This document shows, piece after piece, positions 31,348 to 40,433 of a DNA stretch of 64,000 nucleotides. The DNA comes from Streptosporangium subroseum. GTDB lineage: Bacteria; Actinomycetota; Actinomycetes; Streptosporangiales; Streptosporangiaceae. How positions within the stretch are numbered: position 1 is the first letter of the stretch; every line of letters starts with the position of its first letter. The translations under genes and the position numbers were made by a program. The notes under the pieces are model-generated. The model saw only the letters and a program-made list of their open reading frames with translations, did not search any database and had not been told where the DNA came from. The DNA lies in assembly GCF_900188345.1 (NCBI RefSeq), contig NZ_FZOD01000004.1, positions 227,270 through 291,269 of the forward strand, written 5' to 3'.

Positions 31348-32643
31348 TCACGCGAGCTTTCCGTTCAGGACGGTCGGCCTGCCCCTCAGGAAGGTGGCCA
31401 CGACGCGTCCGGGGAGGGTCCTGCCCTCGTAGGGCGTGTTACGGCTCTTGGAGGCGTAGCCCGACGGGTCCACCTCGCCGCGCACGGAGGCGTCGTAGAG
31501 GGTGATGTTGGCCGGGGCGCCGACCTCGATCGACCGGCCGTGACCCCGGAGTCGTCCGATCCTCGCGGGGGCGAGTGACATGCGTTCGGCGACGCCGGCC
31601 CAGTCGAGCAGCCCGGTCTCCACCATGGCCTCCTGAACCACCGACAGCGCCGTCTCCAGACCGATCATGCCCATGGCCGCGGCGGCCCACTCGGTCTCCT
31701 TGTCCTCGACCGGGTGCGGGGCGTGGTCGGTGGCCACGCAGTCGATCGTGCCGTCGGCCAGCGCCTCGCGCAGCGCCTCGACGTCCGCGCGGGTGCGCAG
31801 CGGCGGGTTCACCTTGTAGATCGGGTTGTAGGCGCCGACGGGAGAGTCCTCGACGAGCTCGTCGGTGAGAAGCAGGTGGTGCGGGGTCACCTCGGCGGTG
31901 ACGTCCCAGCCCTTCGACTTGGCCCAGCGGAGGATCTCCACGGAACCCGCCGTGGAGACGTGGCAGACGTGCAGGCGGGAGCCGACGTGCGCGGCGAGCA
32001 GGCAGTCGCGGGCGATGACCGCCTCCTCGGCGACCGCGGGCCATCCGGTCAGGCCGAGCCTGCCGGAGACCGCGCCCTCGTTCATCTGCGCGCCGGAGGT
32101 CAGGCGCGGCTCCTGGGCGTGCTGGGCGACCACGCCGTCGAAGGCCTTGACGTACTCCAGCGCGCGGCGCATGAGCACCGCGTCGGAGACGCATTTGCCG
32201 TCGTCGGAGAAGACGCGGACCTGCGCGGCGGAGTCGGCCATCGCGCCGAGCTCGGCCAGCCGCTCGCCTCCGAGGCCGACGGTGACGGCGCCGACCGGCT
32301 GCACGTCGCAGTAGCCGGCCTCCTGGCCGAGGCGCCAGACCTGCTCGACGACTCCGGCGGTGTCGGCGACCGGTTCGGTGTTGGCCATGGCGTGGACGGC
32401 GGTGTAGCCGCCGAGGGCCGCGGCGCGGGTGCCGGTGGCGACGGTCTCCGCGTCCTCGCGGCCGGGCTCTCGCAGGTGGGTGTGGAGGTCGACCAGGCCG
32501 GGCAGGGCGATGAGCCCCCGGGCCTCGACCGTCTCGTCGCCGGTCAGCCCCTGGCCGATGTCGGCCACGACCCCGTCGCGGATCAGGATGTCCCGCGGCT
32601 CGCCGCCGAGGATGCTCGCGCCCTTGATGACGATGCTGCTCAC
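31348..32643 (-). CDS. pyrC: Dihydroorotase
   Basis: Zinc amidohydrolase that cyclises carbamoyl-aspartate to dihydroorotate. It is 431 aa, the class I (AllB-like) length. The metal site is seen in [10 protein letters not shown], a His-containing [12 protein letters not shown] segment, [11 protein letters not shown] and the late catalytic Asp in [28 protein letters not shown] lies near the C-terminus. It overlaps pyrB by 4 bp, so the two are coupled. Confidence 0.97.
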   Translation of the reverse strand: MSSIVIKGASILGGEPRDILIRDGVVADIGQGLTGDETVEARGLIALPGLVDLHTHLREPGREDAETVATGTRAAALGGYTAVHAMANTEPVADTAGVVEQVWRLGQEAGYCDVQPVGAVTVGLGGERLAELGAMADSAAQVRVFSDDGKCVSDAVLMRRALEYVKAFDGVVAQHAQEPRLTSGAQMNEGAVSGRLGLTGWPAVAEEAVIARDCLLAAHVGSRLHVCHVSTAGSVEILRWAKSKGWDVTAEVTPHHLLLTDELVEDSPVGAYNPIYKVNPPLRTRADVEALREALADGTIDCVATDHAPHPVEDKETEWAAAAMGMIGLETALSVVQEAMVETGLLDWAGVAERMSLAPARIGRLRGHGRSIEVGAPANITLYDASVRGEVDPSGYASKSRNTPYEGRTLPGRVVATFLRGRPTVLNGKLA

Positions 32644-33572
32644 TGAATCTCTCCCCCGAGGTCGGCGCCGCCAAGCAGCAGGTACAGGACGGCCATGCGC
32701 GTGGTCACACCGTTGGCGACCTGCTCGACGATCGTCGAGCGCGGCGAGTCGGCCACCTCGGCCGCGATCTCCATTCCGCGGTTCATCGGGCCGGGATGCA
32801 TCACGATGGCCTCGTCGGGCATCCGGGCGACCCGGTCGCGGTCGAGGCCGTAACGGCGGCTGTACTCCCGCTCGGTGGGGAAGAACGCCGCGTTCATGCG
32901 CTCACGCTGCACGCGCAGCATCATCACCACGTCGGACTTGGGCAGCACGGCGTCGAGGTCGTAGGAGATCTGGCACGGCCAGGAGTCCACGCTCACCGGG
33001 AACAGGGTCGGCGGGGCGACCAGGGTCACCTCGGCGCCGAGCGTGCTGAGCAGCAGCACGTTGGAGCGGGCCACCCGGCTGTGCAGCACGTCGCCGACGA
33101 TGGTGATCTTCCTGCCGTCCAGCGAGCCGAGGCGGCGGCGCATGGTGAAGGCGTCGAGCAGGGCCTGGGTGGGGTGCTCGTGGGTGCCGTCACCGGCGTT
33201 GACGACGCTGCCGCGTACCCAGGTGGCCAGCCGGTGCGGCGCGCCGGAGGCGCCGTGCCGGATGACGACGGCGTCCGCGCCCATCGCCTCCAGGGTGAGC
33301 GCGGTGTCCTTGAGCGACTCGCCCTTGGAGACGCTGGAGCCCTTGGCGGAGAAGTTGATGACGTCGGCCGACAGGCGCTTGGCCGCGGCCTCGAAGGAGA
33401 TCCTGGTCCGGGTGGAGTCCTCGAAGAAGAGGTTCACCACGGTACGGCCGCGCAGGGTCGGCAGCTTTTTAATGGAACGTTCCGAGATCTTCGCCAGTTC
33501 GTCGGCGGTGTCCAGGATCAGCAGGGCGTCGTCACGGCTCAGGTCGGCCGCCGAGATCAGGTGCCGCTTCAC
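32640..33572 (-). CDS. pyrB: Aspartate carbamoyltransferase catalytic subunit
   Basis: Condenses carbamoyl phosphate and aspartate. At 310 aa it has the carbamoyl-phosphate loop [13 protein letters not shown], the SxK loop region [16 protein letters not shown], the [12 protein letters not shown] motif and [14 protein letters not shown] near the C-terminus. There is no pyrI regulatory subunit here, so control is probably through PyrR on the message. It overlaps pyrR and pyrC by 4 bp on either side. Confidence 0.97.
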   Translation of the reverse strand: MKRHLISAADLSRDDALLILDTADELAKISERSIKKLPTLRGRTVVNLFFEDSTRTRISFEAAAKRLSADVINFSAKGSSVSKGESLKDTALTLEAMGADAVVIRHGASGAPHRLATWVRGSVVNAGDGTHEHPTQALLDAFTMRRRLGSLDGRKITIVGDVLHSRVARSNVLLLSTLGAEVTLVAPPTLFPVSVDSWPCQISYDLDAVLPKSDVVMMLRVQRERMNAAFFPTEREYSRRYGLDRDRVARMPDEAIVMHPGPMNRGMEIAAEVADSPRSTIVEQVANGVTTRMAVLYLLLGGADLGGEIQ

Positions 33573-34150
33573 TTCTCGTCCTCCTTCAGCAGCAGGACCG
33601 CGTCGCGGCCGTCGTTCTCCTCCAGGTAGACCTTGACGATCTCGGACTTGGAGGTCGGGAGGTTCTTGCCCACGTAGTCGGGCCTGATGGGCAGCTCGCG
33701 GTGCCCGCGGTCCACCAGGGCGGCGAGCTGGACGGCCTGCGGACGGCCCAGGTCGTTGAGCGCGTCGAGCGCCGAGCGGACGGTGCGGCCGGAGTAGAGG
33801 ACGTCGTCGACGAGGACGACGATCTTGCCGTCTATGCCGTCGGCGGGCAGCTCCGTGCGGCCCAGCGCGCGGGCGGGGCGGAGGCGGAGGTCGTCGCGGT
33901 ACATCGTCACGTCGAGGGATCCGACGGGCACGGAACGGCCCTCGAACTGCCTGATGTGGGCGGCCAGACGGTGGGCCAGATGGACGCCCCGGGTGGGGAT
34001 TCCCAGCAGGACGATGTCCTGCGCGCCCTTGGTGCGCTCAAGGATCTCGTGGGAGATGCGGATCAGCGCGCGGTTGATGTCAGGCCCTTCGAGGACCGCA
34101 CGTGCGCTGCTCTGAGCATGCGAAATGGCATCAGCCAAAGAAAACACCAC
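33569..34150 (-). CDS. pyrR: Pyrimidine operon regulator PyrR / uracil phosphoribosyltransferase
   Basis: RNA-binding regulator that senses UMP/UTP and usually also has weak uracil phosphoribosyltransferase activity. At 193 aa it is normal. The PRPP-binding motif [17 protein letters not shown] is intact, with [13 protein letters not shown] [16 protein letters not shown] upstream and the [13 protein letters not shown]-terminal motif. It leads the pyrR-pyrB-pyrC-carA-carB-pyrK-pyrD run. The GTG start follows a predicted PyrR-binding loop that covers its ribosome binding site, so it probably represses its own translation. Confidence 0.97.
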   Translation of the reverse strand: MVFSLADAISHAQSSARAVLEGPDINRALIRISHEILERTKGAQDIVLLGIPTRGVHLAHRLAAHIRQFEGRSVPVGSLDVTMYRDDLRLRPARALGRTELPADGIDGKIVVLVDDVLYSGRTVRSALDALNDLGRPQAVQLAALVDRGHRELPIRPDYVGKNLPTSKSEIVKVYLEENDGRDAVLLLKEDEK

Positions 34151-34180
34151 CTTTCCCGCCTCACAGGACGGGGCTTAAAG
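34151..34180 (-). promoter_or_regulatory. Probable PyrR-binding RNA loop over the pyrR ribosome binding site
   Basis: On the minus strand the leader reads CTTTAAGCCCCGTCCTGTGA followed by GGCGGGAAAG and then GTG. CTTT/AAAG and CCCG/CGGG can pair with a bulge between, presenting TCCTGTGAGGC in the loop. This matches the known PyrR consensus ARUCCNGNGAGGYU at 12 of 14 places. The purine-rich ribosome binding site lies within the 3' arm. There is no terminator, so control would be at translation, as reported for mycobacteria. Confidence 0.75.
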
Positions 34181-34195
34181 GAAGCCGACGCCCCC

Positions 34196-34201
34196 ACGGT
34201 A
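34196..34201 (-). promoter_or_regulatory. Putative -10 element of the pyr operon
   Basis: TACCGT on the minus strand fits TANNNT and would start transcription about 39 nt before pyrR, so that the transcript just includes the PyrR-binding loop. No good -35 box is visible. Confidence 0.4.
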
Positions 34202-34385
34202 GCAGCCGGAGTGTGACTCCTCGGAATCACCCCCTTAGCTCACTGACATGGACAAACCACCAACACGGCTCGAGGCGCGGCCCCGTCGGCGGCATGGTTT
34301 CGCCATCCCTCCCATGGGGATCTTTTTCGGTATTACTCATGACTTTGGGTGATATGGGAGATCCTGTGATGATTAGCCCGAAATA

Positions 34386-34406
34386 GGCGATCTTGTCGTG
34401 ATCGCC
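34386..34406 (+). promoter_or_regulatory. Inverted repeat upstream of arginine deiminase
   Basis: GGCGATC and GATCGCC form a perfect 7-bp dyad with a 7-nt spacer, 36 nt before the start codon, and part of it recurs just downstream (GGATCGCC). It could be an operator for a local regulator or a leader hairpin. No regulator is assigned. Confidence 0.35.
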
Positions 34407-34441
34407 GGGATCGCCGTGGTCGCTGCGGACGAAGGAAGAAC

Positions 34442-35686
34442 ATGACTTTTCACGTGGGCTCCGAAGTGGGTCGCCTTCACCAGGTCCTGCTGCACAGGCC
34501 CGAGCTGTCCCTGAAGCGGCTCACCCCCTCGAACATGCACGACTTCCTCTTCGACGACGTGCTGTGGGTGCAGCGCGCGGTGGAGGAGCACGAGGAGTTC
34601 CAGGGAGTGCTGCGCGACCGCGGCGTCGCCGTCCACCTGCTGACGGATCTGCTGCGCGAGACGATCGACATCCCCGAGGCCCGCAAGTTCGTCCTCGACC
34701 ACATCATCGACGAGCGGTACTTCGGGCCGATGGCCGTCGACGCCCTCCGCAACGCGCTGGACGCGATGGACTCCGACGAGCTCCAGCTGTATCTCACCGG
34801 GGGCATCACCAAGCGCGAGCTCGTGGAGAGGGGCACCGACCCCAAGAGCCTCGCGTTCCACACGCTCGCGCCGGACGACTTCATCCTGCCGCCGCTGCCC
34901 AACCACCTGTTCACCCGGGACACCTCCTGCTGGATCTACGACGGCGTCTCCATCAACGCGATGAGAAAGAAGGCCCGCCAGCGCGAGACCGTGAACTACG
35001 AGGCCGTCTACCGCTACCATCCGCTGTTCGCCCCCGGGTACGACAGGCCGGGCGAGGGCGGCTACAACGTCTGGATGTCCGGGCTGCCCGCCGCGCCGGC
35101 CACGATCGAGGGCGGCGACGTGCTCGTCATCGGCCGGGGGGCGGTGCTGGTCGGGATGAGCGAGCGCACCCAGCCGCAGGCGGTGGAGATGCTCGCGCGG
35201 AGCCTGTTCGCCAAGGGGTCGGCGGAAAAGATCGTCGCGTTGAACATGCCGAAGGCGCGGGCGTTCATGCACCTGGACACGGTCATGACCAACGTGGACG
35301 TCGGGGTGTTCACCAAGTTCGCGGGCCTGGGCATGCTGCCCTCCTACACGGTCGAACCCGGGGACAACGAGAAGGAGCTCAAGATCACCGATCACGCTCC
35401 CGAGGACATGCACCGGGCCATCGGCCGGGCCATAGGCCTGGACGACATCAAGGTCCTCACCCCGACGCAGGACGTCTACGCGGCCGAGCGGGAGCAGTGG
35501 GACGACGGCTGCAACGTACTGGCCCTCGAACCCGGCGTGGTCGTCGCCTACGAGCGCAACACCACCACCAACAACTTCCTGCGCGGCCACGGCATCGAGG
35601 TGATCACGATCCGGGGCAGCGAGCTCGGCCGCGGCCGCGGCGGCCCGCGATGCATGAGCTGCCCGCTCGAACGCGACGGAATCTGA
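34442..35686 (+). CDS. arcA: Arginine deiminase
   Basis: Hydrolyses arginine to citrulline and ammonia, the first step of the ADI pathway. At 414 aa it has normal length. Guanidino-group motifs are present: [32 protein letters not shown], the His-containing [11 protein letters not shown] and the nucleophile Cys near the C-terminus in [13 protein letters not shown]. The ATG has GAAGGAAG upstream. No ornithine transcarbamylase or carbamate kinase is adjacent, so this is not a complete ATP-yielding ADI operon here. A cationic-type amino-acid permease and a stress protein follow on the same strand. Confidence 0.95.
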   Translation: MTFHVGSEVGRLHQVLLHRPELSLKRLTPSNMHDFLFDDVLWVQRAVEEHEEFQGVLRDRGVAVHLLTDLLRETIDIPEARKFVLDHIIDERYFGPMAVDALRNALDAMDSDELQLYLTGGITKRELVERGTDPKSLAFHTLAPDDFILPPLPNHLFTRDTSCWIYDGVSINAMRKKARQRETVNYEAVYRYHPLFAPGYDRPGEGGYNVWMSGLPAAPATIEGGDVLVIGRGAVLVGMSERTQPQAVEMLARSLFAKGSAEKIVALNMPKARAFMHLDTVMTNVDVGVFTKFAGLGMLPSYTVEPGDNEKELKITDHAPEDMHRAIGRAIGLDDIKVLTPTQDVYAAEREQWDDGCNVLALEPGVVVAYERNTTTNNFLRGHGIEVITIRGSELGRGRGGPRCMSCPLERDGI

Positions 35687-35897
35687 ACAGAACATGACCC
35701 GGAATCCGATGAAAACCGACCGGAAACTGGAATGAATCCGGAGAGAGAGGCAGGCGCCCTCACCTCGCCCCGCACCACCCGGCCACTGGAGGACGTGTTC
35801 TGACCGAGGGTCCCCGCCCGCCTTCCGGCGGACAGGGCCTGGTCCGCCCCTCTGACAGACGGATCATCGCCGCACAGGCAGGGGAGGGAGGCGACAC

Positions 35898-37337
35898 ATG
35901 GCTTCCGTGGACATGGCTTCCGTGGCGCATCGGCTGTTCCGTACCAAACCCACCGACCAGATCATCGCCGAGGGCGGCCACGGTGAGGGCGGGGAACTGC
36001 GCCGGACCATGACCCTGTGGCAGCTCACCCTTTTCAGCGTCGGCGCCACACTCGGCACCGGCATCTTCGTCATCCTCGGCCAGGCCGTGCCCAAGGCGGG
36101 ACCCGCGGTGGTGATCGCCTTCGTGCTGGCGGCGGTCACGGCCCTGTTCTCGGCCCTCTCCTACGCCGAACTGGCCGGTACGATCCCGGTCGCCGGCTCG
36201 TCCTACTCCTACGCCTACGCGACCCTGGGCGAGCTCGTGGCATGGGTGTGCGGCTGGTGCCTGATGCTGGAGTACGCCGTCTCGGTGGCGGCGGTGGCGG
36301 TCGGCTGGGGCGAGTATCTCAACCACTTCTTCCGGGACCTGTTCGGCTGGGAGCTGCCCGCCTCCGTCACCCACTCCCCCGGTGTCCAGGGCGGCGTGCT
36401 CAACCTCACCGCGATCCTGATCGTCCTGCTCGCCACCTGGCTGCTGCTGCGCGGCGCCTCCGAGAGCGCCACCGCCAACGCGATCTTCGTGATGATCAAA
36501 GTCGTGGTGCTCGTGTTCTTCTGCCTGGTGGCCTTCGCCGCCTTCAGCACGGGCAACCTGACGCCGTTCGTCCCCATGGGGGTCGCCGGCATCACCGCCG
36601 CCGCCTCGCAGGTGTTCTTCTCCTACATCGGCTTCGACGCGGCCTCGACCGCCGGAGAGGAGGCCAAGAACCCCAGGCGCGACCTTCCCCTGGCGATCGT
36701 CTTCTCGCTCCTCATCGTCACGGTCGTCTACGTGGCGGTGGCGCTGGCCGCCGTCGGCGCCATGCCGTGGCGGCAGTTCGACCCCGAGAGCACCGAGGCC
36801 AGCCTGGCCCTGATCGCGGACCGGGCCACCGGCGCCACCTGGCCGGGCCTCATCATCTCCTTCGGCGCGGTCGTCGCCATCGCCAGCGTGGTCCTCACCG
36901 TGCTGTACGGCCAGACCCGCATCCTGTTCGCGATGGCGCGCGACGGCCTGATCCCGAAGATCTTCGAGAAGGTGGATCCGCGCCGCCAGGTCCCGGTGGC
37001 CAACACGCTCATCGTGGCCGCGTTCGTCTCCGTGCTCGCCGGGTTCATCCCGCTGGGCCAGCTCGCCGAGGCCACCAGCATCGGCACCCTGTTCGCCTTC
37101 GCCATCGTCAACGTCGGCGTGCTGGTGCTCCGCCGCACCAGGCCCGACCTGCCTCGCAGCTTCAGGACACCGTTCTTCCCGATCACGCCGATCCTCGGCG
37201 TGATCTTCTGCGTCATCGTGATGCTCGGGCTGGCGGGGGTCACCTGGCTGGCCTTCGCGATCTGGATGCTGGTCGGCCTGGCCGCCTACTTCCTCTACGG
37301 CTACCGCCACTCCCGTCTCAACCGGAGCCTCGGATGA
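35898..37337 (+). CDS. APC-superfamily amino-acid permease, cationic amino-acid transporter type
   Basis: Membrane transporter with about 12 helices, 479 aa. The N-terminal part has the APC signature WQLTLFSVGATLGTGIFVIL, then SALSYAELAGTIPVAGSSYS and the later FFSYIGFDAASTAGEEAKNP, which match the CAT/YfnA subfamily. Next to arginine deiminase it most likely imports arginine or exchanges it with citrulline or ornithine (inferred). The first ATG has GGAGGGAGG close by. The first 13 bases of the gene are duplicated, so a second in-frame ATG lies five codons in. It overlaps the next gene by 4 bp. Confidence 0.92.
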   Translation: MASVDMASVAHRLFRTKPTDQIIAEGGHGEGGELRRTMTLWQLTLFSVGATLGTGIFVILGQAVPKAGPAVVIAFVLAAVTALFSALSYAELAGTIPVAGSSYSYAYATLGELVAWVCGWCLMLEYAVSVAAVAVGWGEYLNHFFRDLFGWELPASVTHSPGVQGGVLNLTAILIVLLATWLLLRGASESATANAIFVMIKVVVLVFFCLVAFAAFSTGNLTPFVPMGVAGITAAASQVFFSYIGFDAASTAGEEAKNPRRDLPLAIVFSLLIVTVVYVAVALAAVGAMPWRQFDPESTEASLALIADRATGATWPGLIISFGAVVAIASVVLTVLYGQTRILFAMARDGLIPKIFEKVDPRRQVPVANTLIVAAFVSVLAGFIPLGQLAEATSIGTLFAFAIVNVGVLVLRRTRPDLPRSFRTPFFPITPILGVIFCVIVMLGLAGVTWLAFAIWMLVGLAAYFLYGYRHSRLNRSLG

Positions 37338-38224
37338 AGATCGAACACGTTCTCGCCGGATTCGTTCCCGAGTCCCGGTGCCGGGACGGGCTGGCGCTGG
37401 CCGTACTGCTGGCCAGGCAGGCCGGCGCCCGGCTGACGGTCGCCTACGTCCACCCGCCCGCCTGGACCACGCCCGGCCCCGGAAAGATCGACGCCGAATG
37501 GCAGGCGTACATCGCCGAGCAGACCGCCCAGACCCTCGAACAGGCGCGGCGGCTGCTGGCGGGGGTGCGGGACGTGCCGATCGACTACGTCTCCCACGGC
37601 AACCGGGGCAGCGGGCGCGGTCTGGCCGAACTCGCCGCCCGGACGGACGCCGACGTGGTGGTCATCGGCTCGGCCCCGCGGGGCGGCCGGAGCCGCATCT
37701 CCCTCGGCAGCACCGCCGACCAGCTCCTGCACGGCTCTCCCGCGCCCGTGGCGCTGGCCCCCAGGGGGTACGGCACCTCGCCCCCGCCCGGGCTCCGGCA
37801 ACTGACGGTGGCCTACCGGCGCGATCCGGCCGCAGGCCAGGCCGTCAGGCAGGCCGTCACGCTCGCCACGCAGCTGGACGTGCCGCTGCGCCTGATCACC
37901 CTGGTGGTGAGCGGCGGGCGGTGCTCCGTGGTCAAGGAGATGCTCGCCCGGGTGCGCGAACAGGTCGCGGACGACCTCGAGACGGTGGCACGCGGTCACC
38001 GGCCGGTACGGGTCGAGGTGGAGGTGCTGGAGGGCAGGGACATCGCGGCGGCGCTCACAAGCGTCGACTGGCCCGCCGGAGCGATGCTGATCTGCGCCTC
38101 CAGCCAGGCAGGGCCGTTGCGCCGGGTGTTTCTGGGCGACGTCTCCTTGAAGATCATACGCTCGGCGCCGTGCCCGTTGATGATGTTGCCCAGAAACCTG
38201 CAAAAGAAGTCGAAATCTGGTTAA
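37334..38224 (+). CDS. Tandem universal stress protein (two USP domains)
   Basis: Cytoplasmic protein of 296 aa with two USP repeats. The start ATG at 37334 overlaps the permease stop (ATGA); the frame is open upstream only in the permease's shadow. Domain 1 (about 1-145) ends with SRISLGSTADQLLHGSPAPV, the G-2x-G-9x-G(S/T)-like ATP-binding motif. Domain 2 (about 155-290) has RRVFLGDVSLKIIRSAPCPL, where that motif is weaker. Tandem USPs are linked to hypoxia and dormancy in actinobacteria. Coupling to the permease suggests a regulatory or sensory role for the arginine module. Confidence 0.88.
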   Translation: MKIEHVLAGFVPESRCRDGLALAVLLARQAGARLTVAYVHPPAWTTPGPGKIDAEWQAYIAEQTAQTLEQARRLLAGVRDVPIDYVSHGNRGSGRGLAELAARTDADVVVIGSAPRGGRSRISLGSTADQLLHGSPAPVALAPRGYGTSPPPGLRQLTVAYRRDPAAGQAVRQAVTLATQLDVPLRLITLVVSGGRCSVVKEMLARVREQVADDLETVARGHRPVRVEVEVLEGRDIAAALTSVDWPAGAMLICASSQAGPLRRVFLGDVSLKIIRSAPCPLMMLPRNLQKKSKSG

Positions 38225-38396
38225 AAGTCGGGAAACACGTGAGAGTTCACGGTGTGGAATAGGACAAGTGTGGCGTTTGAGGCGGACCACACCGGACCGG
38301 ATTCGACATCTTTTTTCCAATCAGCTTGACCTTAGGCTCCCACAGCTTTACCGTCACTGTCCGTAACCACACCTCGCGGCGTTATCGGGTGAACCC

Positions 38397-38410
38397 TGAC
38401 GCTCTGGTCA
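38397..38410 (+). promoter_or_regulatory. BldD-like dyad upstream of bldD
   Basis: TGAC-N6-GTCA lies 104 bp before the bldD ATG. The published BldD operator has the same kind of half-sites but one base closer (TnAC-N5-GTnA). BldD represses its own gene in streptomycetes, so the site is suggestive only. Confidence 0.35.
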
Positions 38411-38513
38411 CCGAAGGTGCCTACCCCGGGCACCAACCCGGTGGTTGGGGCATAAGTTGCGAGGTAGCACAATCAAGTTGAGAGCAGCACATAGAGAGCC
38501 GGGGGGCCAACCG

Positions 38514-39008
38514 ATGCCGTCTGAGTACGCCAAGTCGCTGGGTGCACGACTCCGCGCCATTCGCACCCAGCAGGGCCTGTCCCTGCATGGAGTCGAAGAG
38601 AAGTCCCGTGGACGTTGGAAGGCGGTTGTCGTTGGCTCCTACGAGCGCGGCGATCGCGCTGTCACCGTGCAGAAGCTTGCCGAGCTGGCTGATTTCTACG
38701 GGGTGCCGGTCTCGGAGTTGCTGCCCGGGGGAGCCGCTCCGAGCCCTCTGGGTCCGACACCGAAACTTGTGATCGACCTTGAGCGCCTTGCCCAGCTCCC
38801 CAAGGAGAAGGCGGGTGCGCTTGCCCGCTACGCGGCCACCATTCAGAGCCAGCGTGGCGACTACAACGGCAAGGTGCTGTCCATCCGTCAGGAGGACCTC
38901 CGCTCGCTCGCCGTAATCTACGACAAGTCCCCCACCGAGCTCACCGAGGAGCTCATCAGCTGGGGCGTCCTGGACCCCGAGGCACGCCGCGCCGTCGAGG
39001 CCTTCTGA
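38514..39008 (+). CDS. bldD: Developmental master regulator BldD
   Basis: Transcription factor that represses sporulation genes when bound to cyclic-di-GMP. At 164 aa it has an N-terminal HTH (about residues 1-75: AKSLGARLRAIRTQQGLSLH and VVGSYERGDRAVTVQKLAEL) and a C-terminal effector domain. The cyclic-di-GMP signature RxD-X8-RxxD is complete at R114-G-D116 and R125-Q-E-D128, the same numbering as in Streptomyces coelicolor. The start ATG follows GGGGGG; an earlier frame start at 38445 is not supported. In streptomycetes bldD lies close to pyrR; here an arginine module separates them. Confidence 0.97.
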   Translation: MPSEYAKSLGARLRAIRTQQGLSLHGVEEKSRGRWKAVVVGSYERGDRAVTVQKLAELADFYGVPVSELLPGGAAPSPLGPTPKLVIDLERLAQLPKEKAGALARYAATIQSQRGDYNGKVLSIRQEDLRSLAVIYDKSPTELTEELISWGVLDPEARRAVEAF

Positions 39009-39021
39009 CGGTCGTCCGGTC

Positions 39022-39050
39022 GTGGGTGCGCCGGGGTCCGGCGTGCCCAC
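39022..39050 (+). terminator. bldD terminator candidate
   Basis: GTGGG-tg-CGCCGG and CCGGCG-tg-CCCAC pair around a GGT loop with one internal mismatch pair, starting 13 nt past the bldD stop. Confidence 0.6.
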
Positions 39051-39147
39051 CCCACCGGAAATCCTGCTCTCAGCGGAACATCGCCTTCATTCCACCGCAG
39101 GCGACAGTGGTTGTGGTAGGAAAAGGCAAACATGCATTTAGCGAGAT

Positions 39148-40356
39148 GTGGTGGACATGGCTTCGGGAGAGGATCGGCACGACCACTCTCGATCGCGCCC
39201 GAAGAGCCGTCGCCAAGCCGTCATGGCGTCCCTGGGGTCGACCAGGACGCGCGCCTTCCTGAGGCTGCTGGCGTCCATCGGCACCAGCAGGACCCAGGAC
39301 ACCCTGAAGCTCCTGCCGTTCGTGGTCATGGGCGCGGTGGCCGTCGTCGACCTCGCCTCCGGCCCCACCGCCGGACTGCTCTCCATGCTCGCCCTGGGCC
39401 CGGCCTTCGCCAGCGTGGCCTGTGGCCTGGCGCGCACCACGTTGGTCGGTGCCGTCGCCCTGGCGCTGTTCGTCGCTCTCGGCCTCTACAACGACATCCT
39501 CTGGACGTCTCGCACCAACATCACGATGATCGCCATCCTCGGTGTCACCGTGGCCAGCGTGCTGGCCAGCGCCGGGCGGCTCCGCCACGAGCGGCAGCTC
39601 GCCGACGTCCGTTCGGTGGCCGAGGCCGCCCAGCGGGTGCTGCTGCGGCCGGTGCCGCGCCGGGCGGGGCCCGGGATCGGTGTGGCCGTCTCCTACACCT
39701 CGGCCACGGCGGAGGCCAGGATCGGCGGTGACCTGTACGAGGTGGTCACCACCCCGCACGGGGTCAGAGTCATCGTGGGAGACGTCCAGGGCAAGGGCCT
39801 GGAGGCCGTGGAGACCGCCGCGGTGGTGCTCGGCGCCTTCCGGGAGGCGGCCCACGACGAGAGCAGGCTCCAGGGCGTGGTGGTCCGGCTGGAGAACGCC
39901 CTGACCCGGGAGTTGTCCGGCGAGCAGTTCGTCACCGCCGTGCTCGCCGAGATCGGCGCCGGCTCCACCATCACCGTCATCAACTGCGGCCACCCGTCGC
40001 CCATGGTGCTCTCCGCCGACGGCAAGAGCTGGTTCGCCGATCCGCCGGACGAGGCGCTCCCCCTGGGCATGAGCTCGCTGAAGGCCATCGAGCCCATGCC
40101 GTACCACATCCCGTTCGAACCGGGCGGTCAGGTGCTCTTCTACACCGACGGGGTCATCGAGGCACGCAACGGAAGGGGTGCGTTCTATCCCCTGTCCTCG
40201 CGGGCACACCTGCTCAACGGCTCCGACCCGCAGCTCTCACTGGACGCCCTCCGCGCCGATCTGCTCCGCCACGTGGGCAGGCCGCTGGGCGACGACGCCG
40301 CCATGCTCCTGCTGCGCCACCGCGTCACCTACCCGACGGCCTCCGCCGCCGCCTAG
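39148..40356 (+). CDS. Membrane PP2C-family (SpoIIE-type) serine phosphatase
   Basis: Protein phosphatase of up to 402 aa. The N-terminal ~50 residues are basic and are followed by about four hydrophobic segments (TLKLLPFVVMGAVAVVDLA, ITMIAILGVTVASVLAS and others). The SpoIIE/PP2C domain follows: EARIGGDLYEVV, VIVGDVQGKGLEA, VINCGHPSPMVL, VLFYTDGVIEARN and GDDAAMLLLRH keep the metal-binding Asp and Gly residues. Such enzymes often dephosphorylate anti-anti-sigma factors; no such partner is adjacent. The start is uncertain: GTG 39148 or ATG 39157, neither with a strong ribosome binding site. Confidence 0.9.
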   Translation: MVDMASGEDRHDHSRSRPKSRRQAVMASLGSTRTRAFLRLLASIGTSRTQDTLKLLPFVVMGAVAVVDLASGPTAGLLSMLALGPAFASVACGLARTTLVGAVALALFVALGLYNDILWTSRTNITMIAILGVTVASVLASAGRLRHERQLADVRSVAEAAQRVLLRPVPRRAGPGIGVAVSYTSATAEARIGGDLYEVVTTPHGVRVIVGDVQGKGLEAVETAAVVLGAFREAAHDESRLQGVVVRLENALTRELSGEQFVTAVLAEIGAGSTITVINCGHPSPMVLSADGKSWFADPPDEALPLGMSSLKAIEPMPYHIPFEPGGQVLFYTDGVIEARNGRGAFYPLSSRAHLLNGSDPQLSLDALRADLLRHVGRPLGDDAAMLLLRHRVTYPTASAAA

Positions 40357-40380
40357 GCTTTTTCGCCGACCGTGCCGTTC

Positions 40381-40397
40381 GGGTCATGCGCTGACCC
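40381..40397. terminator. Small dyad between convergent genes
   Basis: GGGTCA-tgcgc-TGACCC lies 24 bp after the phosphatase stop; a second 6-bp dyad (TCTTCC/GGAAGA) is at 40411-40425. Both are weak terminator candidates. Confidence 0.35.
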
Positions 40398-40433
40398 CTG
40401 ACCGGCCCCGTCTTCCACCGGAAGAGAGCACGA

